This document shows positions 58,418-64,000 of a DNA stretch of 64,000 bases, piece by piece (position 1 is the stretch's first letter; the number at the start of each line of letters is the position of its first letter). The stretch covers positions 72,405 through 136,404 of the forward strand of contig DHVP01000042.1 in the NCBI GenBank assembly GCA_002412715.1. Reading direction: 5' to 3'. The stretch is from Deltaproteobacteria bacterium UBA5205. Its GTDB lineage: Bacteria > Desulfobacterota > Syntrophorhabdia > Syntrophorhabdales > Syntrophorhabdaceae. The notes beneath the pieces were generated by a model. It had not been told where the DNA came from and ran no database searches. It saw only the letters and a list, made by a program, of their open reading frames with translations. Both the position numbers and the translations under genes were made by a program.

Positions 58418-60178
58418 CTAGAAGAGTCCTTTTACCTTTCCCGTTTCCACATCCACGTCAATTCTGCGAAAGGCGGGGTCGGAGCTTGTGCCGGGCATCA
58501 GGCTTATGGCTCCGGTCACGGGGCAGAGGAATTTCGCGCCGGTAAAGATGAGAACGTCACGAACGGGAAGCCTCCACCCCTTTGGGACTCCTTTGAACTC
58601 AGGCTTGTGCGACAGGCTGAGGTGGGTTTTGACCATCATCGTAAAATAATCGCTCTTTGTGGGATCAGCCTCGAGTCGTTTCGCCTTTTCCTCCGCCTCC
58701 GGGATCCACAACACGCTGTCCGCACCGTAAACGTTCTTCGCGATAACGTCCACCCTTTGCATGAGCGGCATTTCGAGGGGATAAAGGTATCCGAACTCCA
58801 CCTTTTCATTACAGGCGTCGATAACGGCGTCGGCGAGTTCCAACGCTCCGTCCCCGCCCTTCAGCCACTGTTCGGATACGGCAACCCGGGCACCCTCGGC
58901 CTCGGCGAAGCACCTCACGAGGGCGATCTCATCCTTCGTGTCCGTCGTGAATTTATTAATGCAGACAACGGGCTTCATACCCGACATCTTGACTATACGA
59001 ACATGGTGGAGAAGGTTCGGGATACCCTTCTCCAACAGCCCCAGGTCTTCCCGGGTATACTCCTGCGGGAGCGGAATACCGGGGGCCACACGCGGCCCGC
59101 CGCCATGCATCTTGAGCGCCCTTATCGTGGCGGTGATGACGGAGACATTAGGTCTGAGGCCGCTCAACCTGCACTTTACGTTCCAGAATTTTTCAAAACC
59201 TATATCGGCCCCAAAACCGCTTTCGGTAACGTGATAATCGAAAAGCTTGAGGCCCAGAAGATCGGCAATGATCGATGACTGTCCGATGGCTATGTTGGCG
59301 AAGGGACCGGCGTGCACCATGACTGGCTGGCCCTCCACGGTCTGTATGAGAGTCGGATTGATGGTGTCCTTCATGATCGCGCACATGGCTCCGGCCACCT
59401 CAAGATCCTCCGTGGTGACAGGATCGCCGTTCTTGCGATAGGCAACGGTAATCTCGCCGATGCGCTTGCGCAGGTCCTTTAAGTCCCGCACGATGGAAAG
59501 GATGGCCATCAGTTCCGAGCTTACGCCGATATCGAAATGGGACTGCATCGTAAAACCGTCCATCCTGCCGCCCATGCCCACGACAATATTACGGAGGGCC
59601 TGCGCGCAGAAATCTATGACCCATCCCATCTGGATGTTAGTAGGATCGACATCGAGGCGTTTAAGACCCCGTTTCGCCAGTTCCCTGTCTCCGTAGTTCC
59701 GTTCGTGCTGCATCCGTGCCGTGAGGGCAACCATGGCGATGTTGTGGGCATTCATGATCCGGTCGATATCCCCGGTTAGCCCGAGCGAAAATTCTGTCAA
59801 TGGGACAACCTGCGCGTTCCCCCCGCCGCCGGCGCTCCCCTTGACGTTCATGGTGGGACCCGTCGACGGCTGGCGGATGGCCCCGCCTACAATTTTGCCT
59901 CTTTTTCCAAGACCTTCGAGCAAACCAATTGTCGTGGTTGTCTTGCCTTCGCCAAGCGGGGTCGGCGTAATGGCCGTAACATCGATATATTTGCCGTTGG
60001 GCCTGTCATTCAGACGGTGCATTATCGCGGCATAATTAAGACGGCCCATCTTCCCGTATGGTAAGACATCTTCCGGCCCAAGACCCATCTCGTCCCGGAG
60101 TTGCCAGATCGTCTTCATCTTCTCTTCGGCGGCCTCGGATATCTGCCAATCGGCCATCTTCGTCGCATCATAAGGCAT
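58418..60178 (-). CDS. fhs: Formate-tetrahydrofolate ligase
   Basis: 586 aa. ATP-dependent formation of 10-formyl-THF, first folate step of the Wood-Ljungdahl methyl branch. P-loop TPTPLGEGKTTTTIGLLEGL near residue 70; RQPSTGPTMNVKGSAGGGGNAQVVP (in parts); GFGADIGFEKFWNVKCR; and the C-terminal MPGTSSDPAFRRIDVDVETG. The AAAAGGAG ribosome site is 7 bases before the ATG. It is separate from the acs operon but functionally completes it with folD. Confidence 0.97.
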   Translation of the reverse strand: MPYDATKMADWQISEAAEEKMKTIWQLRDEMGLGPEDVLPYGKMGRLNYAAIMHRLNDRPNGKYIDVTAITPTPLGEGKTTTTIGLLEGLGKRGKIVGGAIRQPSTGPTMNVKGSAGGGGNAQVVPLTEFSLGLTGDIDRIMNAHNIAMVALTARMQHERNYGDRELAKRGLKRLDVDPTNIQMGWVIDFCAQALRNIVVGMGGRMDGFTMQSHFDIGVSSELMAILSIVRDLKDLRKRIGEITVAYRKNGDPVTTEDLEVAGAMCAIMKDTINPTLIQTVEGQPVMVHAGPFANIAIGQSSIIADLLGLKLFDYHVTESGFGADIGFEKFWNVKCRLSGLRPNVSVITATIRALKMHGGGPRVAPGIPLPQEYTREDLGLLEKGIPNLLHHVRIVKMSGMKPVVCINKFTTDTKDEIALVRCFAEAEGARVAVSEQWLKGGDGALELADAVIDACNEKVEFGYLYPLEMPLMQRVDVIAKNVYGADSVLWIPEAEEKAKRLEADPTKSDYFTMMVKTHLSLSHKPEFKGVPKGWRLPVRDVLIFTGAKFLCPVTGAISLMPGTSSDPAFRRIDVDVETGKVKGLF

Positions 60179-60472
60179 GTCAGGCTCCTTTTACAGGGAA
60201 GAGGTTCTGCCCCCTCCAGCATTGTCAAATATACAGGGTTTAATCACTTTTCTCAAGTACCTCGGGGCCTTATGCAACACAAAAGATCCCGTGCGACAAC
60301 CATGCCGTGTGTCGTTTTGAATTGAATTAACCACCGTCTTTTGATACTGTTAACGGTGATGTTCCAATTGACGTGTTTATTCCAACGTATACGGTGAGAA
60401 CGACATGCCGCGGTCAGGCAAAAAAATGTGCGTTCACCGGCCTTCGCGGGACGCACTGCAAACGAGGTTCAT
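60179..60472. other. Divergent intergenic region between fhs and the ferritin-like gene
   Basis: 294 bases, no gene supported. A short CACCGT/ACGGTG inverted repeat lies at about 60331-60357. No convincing sigma-70 promoter can be assigned; a minus-strand TTGACA near 60225 lacks a matching -10. Confidence 0.45.
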
Positions 60473-60958
60473 ATGGATCTGCTGTCAACGGGAGATTTGA
60501 AAGGGATACTTGACGTCCTGTCTTTTATGGAAGAAATGGAAAAGACGATTGCCGAATTTTATCGGGTATGCGGCGAACTGTGGACAGAGCGGCGGGAATT
60601 CTGGTCCGTCATCGAAGAGGATGAAAGACAACACGTCCAGCACTTAGGGACGATGAAAGAGATCGTCTCCAGAAAACCGCAGCGGTTCGAAAAGGGACGT
60701 CCCTTCAACATTATGGCAGTTCAGACGGTAATCACGGGCATACAGAACAATATAGCGAAGGCAAAAGCGGGAGAGCTTAAAATGTCCGGCGCCCTCTTCA
60801 TTGCCCGCGATAACGAGCAGTCTTTCCTTGAGAGCAAGTACAACGAGGTCGTCAAGACCGAGGATATTGAATATCTCACCCTTGTGAATACGATAGTGCG
60901 GGACACCGTCAACCATAAAGCCGCTATAGACCGGGAAATCGGGAATATCCGGAACTGA
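60473..60958 (+). CDS. Ferritin-like / rubrerythrin-like protein
   Basis: 161 aa from the ATG at 60473 (GAGG 5 bases upstream), all helical. First helix pair FMEEMEKTIAEFYRVC and VIEEDERQHVQHL carries the E...ExxH metal-ligand pattern of ferritin-like proteins; the second half has FIARDNEQSFLESKYNEVV and NTIVRDTVNHKAAIDREI, less canonical. No rubredoxin domain follows. A diiron oxygen- or peroxide-detoxifying role is plausible for an anaerobe but unproven. Convergent with the glycosyltransferase gene. Confidence 0.8.
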   Translation: MDLLSTGDLKGILDVLSFMEEMEKTIAEFYRVCGELWTERREFWSVIEEDERQHVQHLGTMKEIVSRKPQRFEKGRPFNIMAVQTVITGIQNNIAKAKAGELKMSGALFIARDNEQSFLESKYNEVVKTEDIEYLTLVNTIVRDTVNHKAAIDREIGNIRN

Positions 60959-60968
60959 TCGAAGGAAA

Positions 60969-61802
60969 TCATCGCTTACAGGTTGTTCTTTCCTTGTACG
61001 CCGCCGCCAGGCTGAGATAGTGCTTCCCTTCTTCTTCTTTTCCCCGTTTCATCGCTCCGTTGGCATAGATGCGGCATTTTCTCACGAGTTCCTGAACGGC
61101 CTTGTCTGCAAGGCCGGGGTCCAATGTTCCGCTGTCGAGTATCTTCGCTATGCTCGCTATTCTGAAACGGTCCATGCCCTCGCAGGCGCGCGACAGCTGG
61201 TCGGAATGACCGCCCTGTTTGATGATGAGGGGTTTTTCGATAAACGTCACAGGATAGCGGGCCGTTATTCTCAACCACATGTCATAATCTTCACACACGG
61301 GCATGGACTCGTCGAAGGATCCGACGGTATCGAAGACGCTTCGGTGGATCACCGCTGACGACGGGCTGATGATGCAAAGCGGCAGGCAACGTTCGAAGAT
61401 ATGCCCCGAATATTTACGGTGCCTTATTTTCTGATTGAGGCTCTCCCCGTTGCGTATCCAGATCTCGTCCGTATACGTGAGCACCGATCCTGTCTCCTCC
61501 ATAACGCGTATCTGGGTCGAAAGCTTCCTCTTTTTCCACAGATCGTCAACGTCCAGGAAGGCGATGTATTCGCCCGCCGCAATCTCGAGCCCTGCGTTCC
61601 TGGCACTGCTTATACCGCCGTTCTCTTTCCAGACATAGCTGACGGGCAATCCGGTGGCAATCTCCATTGAGTTGTCCGTCGAGCCGTCGTCGATTATTAT
61701 GACCTCTCTATCATCGTAGTCCTGAGAAAGCACTGACCCGAGGGCCTCACCCAGAAAGTGCCGGCGATTGAATGTTGTAATGATGACGGAAACCCTTGGC
61801 AT
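60969..61802 (-). CDS. Family 2 glycosyltransferase
   Basis: 277 aa from the ATG at 61802 (AGGGA upstream, MPRVSVIITTFNRRHFLGEAL start); the longer frame overlaps the GH57 gene. GT-A fold: SVIITTFNRR, REVIIIDDGSTDNSMEIA and the DxD motif in YIAFLDVDDLWKKRK; GISSARNAGLEIA. No membrane segments. The last 50 residues look like a helical repeat (LADKAVQELVRKCRIYANGAMKRGKEEEGKHYLSLAAAY, in parts). Sugar donor unknown. Cotranscribed with the upstream GH57 gene. Confidence 0.93.
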   Translation of the reverse strand: MPRVSVIITTFNRRHFLGEALGSVLSQDYDDREVIIIDDGSTDNSMEIATGLPVSYVWKENGGISSARNAGLEIAAGEYIAFLDVDDLWKKRKLSTQIRVMEETGSVLTYTDEIWIRNGESLNQKIRHRKYSGHIFERCLPLCIISPSSAVIHRSVFDTVGSFDESMPVCEDYDMWLRITARYPVTFIEKPLIIKQGGHSDQLSRACEGMDRFRIASIAKILDSGTLDPGLADKAVQELVRKCRIYANGAMKRGKEEEGKHYLSLAAAYKERTTCKR

Positions 61803-61848
61803 CGGTCCCTGATTCCTCGTTGTATGTTTGATGAACTGAAGTACTGGT

Positions 61849-63927
61849 CTATTTTGGGTCAGACATGAAGGCCTGCCCAAATCGCACCTTCAGACGGATG
61901 TCTCTGGGGCGGGCGTTCGAAAGGTCGATCGGCCATACCGGCATCACCATGGTGCTCTGGTAATTTCGCTCGAAGCCGTTCTCCGAAAGTGAAACGACCT
62001 CTACGGGAAAGGTCCAGAGTTGGGCCGCTTCGCCGAGTTCCAGAAAGACCTCGATATTCTGATAGGGGTCGTGGAATTTCAGGCTGGCGGCTGCCTCGAG
62101 AACACCTCGATCTGTCAGCGCGTATCTGCCTCTCTCCGTTTCCAAATAGCGGTCCCCACCGCTGCCCAGAAAGGCGAAGTTGAACTCTATGCCAAAAAGA
62201 AAGGGGACGTTGATCTCTCCCGCGAGGCGATAGTCCGCGGTGAATTCGGAGGCCCCTTCGGTGACGGATATTCTTTTCTCGATCGACAGCGGGAAATTCA
62301 TGTCGCCCTGTCGGAAATGTCCGTCCCTTCGGAGGACGAGTTTCGTCCTGGTCTTTTCCTTCTCGATTTCCACGCAATAGGGTTCCTTCACAAAATCGCC
62401 GGGCTCCGAATACTCACATCGGTAAAACGCCTCCAGGGTGGCATCCATCCCCAGGACATGGTCCACGAGAGAGGCCCTCCGATACCAGTCGTAATGAAGG
62501 TAACGGTCAAGGCCTTCTTCCTTCGCCATCACCATGTCGTGGATCGTTTGCGTTCCATCCGCCTGGGACTTCGAGGAGAGGGTCTCCTTGATCTTCTCGT
62601 GATACCCTTCGTAACGCCTTTTCAGCGTGGCCATGATGTTGACCGACGAAGGCTTGTACTCGAACCCGTAAAGCACTCCTCCTTCCTTCAGGCGGAAGGA
62701 TGCCTCGATCTGGTTGGTCCTGATCACAGCCTCGTCATGACCGTCAAGATTGATATCTTCGAGGTATCCGTCGACAAAGGGCTCCTTCGGATCAAGGGCC
62801 TTCCCCGCCTCGATGAGATGGCGCCAGACCGATGCCCTGAGGTGCGGCAGATACAGCCCGCCGAAAACCCCGTGCCAGTAGCTGTCGTTCGCCTGGGCCA
62901 TGTAGATGTGCTTCTTTGCCGTGACGTTCCCGCGTGCGGTCTTCGAAAGGCGCAGCATCCTTTTGTGCATATCGTTGCTTTCACTGTACTTCACAAGAAA
63001 ATGCCGGTAGTAGCCCCCTTTGAAGAATTCGCGATAGGGCAGGCTCTCATCGTGGAGAAGGTCTCCGTATTCCTTCGCCCGAAGAGCCGGCAGGCACCAT
63101 TCTTCCATCTCCCTGTAGGATTCGCAGGCCAGATAAATGCGGCCCCTGGGGGGTACTTCCTTGATGTAATCGCTGAACGTCACCGTTTCCAGCCATGAGG
63201 TATTTTCGGTGAGATAACGAAAAAAGGATTCCAGCCAGTGCTCTTTCTCGTAAACATAATCGTAGGTGCCGGGCCATAGTCCGAATTTTTCGCCATCATC
63301 GCCGAATATGGCGACGTCCCCGCCTGCAGCCTTGATATCCTGGAAGGATTCATGCACCTTTTCGACGCTCTTGAAAGGGATCGCATACCGAAGGACCTCG
63401 AGACCGGGAAAGACGAGAAGATTTTCACCGTCATATTCCGTGATGTAATAGCCGTAAAGCTCCTCATCCCTCAATCCGACGGATTTGAAGTGATTATCGT
63501 CGATAATGGTGTATTGAATGCCCGCCTGTGCAATGACCTTCGGCAGTTGCGGCTCGTATACTCTCTCGGCAAGCCACATGCCCCGTGGACGCACACCGAA
63601 GGTCTCTTCCATCAGGTCACGATGCATTTCTATCTGGGCAAGGGCATCATCCTCCGGCAGAAGCGCGAGGATGGGCTCGTACATGCCCCCAGAGAGGATC
63701 TCAAGCTGACCCCTGTCATGGAGCGTCTTGAGAAGGTCAATGTAATCCGGCTTATGTTCCTTGAGCCACTCGAAAAGAAATCCCGTAAAATGGATGTTAA
63801 CCTTTATTCCAGGAAAGTCCTTCAGGGCATAAAAAAAAGGCATGTACGATCGTGTACAGGCCTCTTCAAGAATATAGTCCATATTGCCGACTGGTTGATG
63901 ATTGTGTATACAGATAATCAGTTTCAT
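61849..63927 (-). CDS. GH57 alpha-glucan enzyme (4-alpha-glucanotransferase / amylase type)
   Basis: 692 aa. N-terminal barrel begins IICIHNHQPVGNMDYILEEA; the nucleophile Glu121 lies in GMWLAERVYEP and the acid/base Asp in IFGDDGEKFG (Asp210/211), as in Thermococcus 4-alpha-glucanotransferase. The middle and C-terminal parts match the DUF1925 and DUF1926 domains (HIYMAQANDSYWHGVFGGLYLPHLR; SEFTADYRLAGEINVPFLFGIEFNF, in parts). It is probably cytoplasmic (no signal). Together with the 1162-aa GH13 protein it points to storage-glucan metabolism. Ribosome site for the start is weak. Confidence 0.93.
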   Translation of the reverse strand: MKLIICIHNHQPVGNMDYILEEACTRSYMPFFYALKDFPGIKVNIHFTGFLFEWLKEHKPDYIDLLKTLHDRGQLEILSGGMYEPILALLPEDDALAQIEMHRDLMEETFGVRPRGMWLAERVYEPQLPKVIAQAGIQYTIIDDNHFKSVGLRDEELYGYYITEYDGENLLVFPGLEVLRYAIPFKSVEKVHESFQDIKAAGGDVAIFGDDGEKFGLWPGTYDYVYEKEHWLESFFRYLTENTSWLETVTFSDYIKEVPPRGRIYLACESYREMEEWCLPALRAKEYGDLLHDESLPYREFFKGGYYRHFLVKYSESNDMHKRMLRLSKTARGNVTAKKHIYMAQANDSYWHGVFGGLYLPHLRASVWRHLIEAGKALDPKEPFVDGYLEDINLDGHDEAVIRTNQIEASFRLKEGGVLYGFEYKPSSVNIMATLKRRYEGYHEKIKETLSSKSQADGTQTIHDMVMAKEEGLDRYLHYDWYRRASLVDHVLGMDATLEAFYRCEYSEPGDFVKEPYCVEIEKEKTRTKLVLRRDGHFRQGDMNFPLSIEKRISVTEGASEFTADYRLAGEINVPFLFGIEFNFAFLGSGGDRYLETERGRYALTDRGVLEAAASLKFHDPYQNIEVFLELGEAAQLWTFPVEVVSLSENGFERNYQSTMVMPVWPIDLSNARPRDIRLKVRFGQAFMSDPK

Positions 63928-63950
63928 CCAGGCACCAGTCTTTGTATAAA

Positions 63951-64000
63951 TGGCGGGGTCGACGAGAATCGAACTCGCGGCCTCCGGCGTGACAGGCCGG
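63951..64000 (-). tRNA. tRNA-Asp (anticodon GTC), 5' part outside the window
   Basis: Minus strand: anticodon stem CCGGC/GCCGG encloses CTGTCAC with anticodon GTC; T-arm GCGAGTTCGATTCTCGT; acceptor 3' strand CGACCCC, discriminator G, and an encoded CCA (63951-63953). The 5' acceptor and D-arm lie beyond base 64000. Confidence 0.9.

Noticed and set aside
62020..63198. 392-aa open frame antisense to GH57
   Set aside because: Shadow of the GH57 gene; no family features or ribosome site.

Overview
The window looks like a chromosomal segment of a strictly anaerobic, diderm bacterium with a complete carbonyl branch of the Wood-Ljungdahl pathway. TonB/ExbBD, RpoS, Pcm, ispE-spoVG-prs-rplY-pth-ychF synteny and a bacterial-type (735 aa) acetyl-CoA synthase point to the former Deltaproteobacteria (Desulfobacterota, for example a Syntrophorhabdus-like syntroph). 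This placement is inferred from gene content; no rRNA gene is present. No phage, IS transposase or CRISPR array was seen.

Layout. 1-4535 (+): phosphate uptake operon phoU(partial)-pstSCA followed by two different PstB ATPases. 4684-7097 (+): an SPFH/zinc-ribbon protein and a zinc-ribbon partner. 7176-16862 (-): housekeeping block (phosphohexomutase, radical SAM fusion, RNase G, ispE, spoVG, tRNA-Gln, prs, rplY, pth, ychF). 16975-20987: DUF72, LOG, TrmI and a TonB-ExbD-ExbB module. 21072-30638 (+): Smr protein, proC-pcm-rpoS-murJ, an HD-domain protein and a very large GH13-like protein. 30648-34540 (-): small proteins, aldo/keto reductase and a DUF2950/DUF3300 pair. 34710-46690 (-): RACo-type activator, cooC, folD, a 71-aa unknown protein, acsD, cooS/acsA, acsB, acsC, acsE. 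46886-48967: IclR regulator, DUF6125-like protein, nitroreductase. 49297-51422 (+): PAS histidine kinase and LuxR response regulator. 51646-54386: C-terminally shortened ADP-forming acyl-CoA synthetase beta domain, and AMP-forming acetyl-CoA synthetase. 54807-58170 (+): MmgE/PrpD, NTF2-like, isochorismatase-like and an exported protein. 58418-60178 (-): formate-THF ligase. 60473-64000: ferritin-like protein, glycosyltransferase, GH57 enzyme and a partial tRNA-Asp.

How it fits together. Fhs and FolD supply methyl-THF-branch steps; AcsE moves the methyl group to the corrinoid protein AcsCD; CooS/AcsA provides CO and AcsB makes acetyl-CoA. CooC loads nickel and the RACo-like protein re-reduces the corrinoid. 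Acetyl-CoA synthetase links the pathway to acetate. The direction (CO2 fixation or acetate oxidation) cannot be read from the sequence.

Most interesting observations. (1) The two PstB proteins carry complementary active-site losses: one lacks the Q-loop Gln and the switch His but keeps LSGGQ; the other keeps Gln and His but has LSEEM. Together they would form one complete and one degenerate ATP site, an asymmetric phosphate importer. (2) A dispersed G-rich heptad repeat (units such as GGTAATG/GGTTATA) sits at gene 3' ends, often as two inverted arms, and supplies the stop codon of at least four genes. (3) A composite element of inverted heptad arms plus inverted REP-like palindromes separates acsC from acsE. 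(4) Several small or regulatory features (71-aa protein in the acs operon, 58-aa Cys-rich protein, IclR promoter palindromes, a stem-loop/terminator leader before mmgE) deserve a second look.
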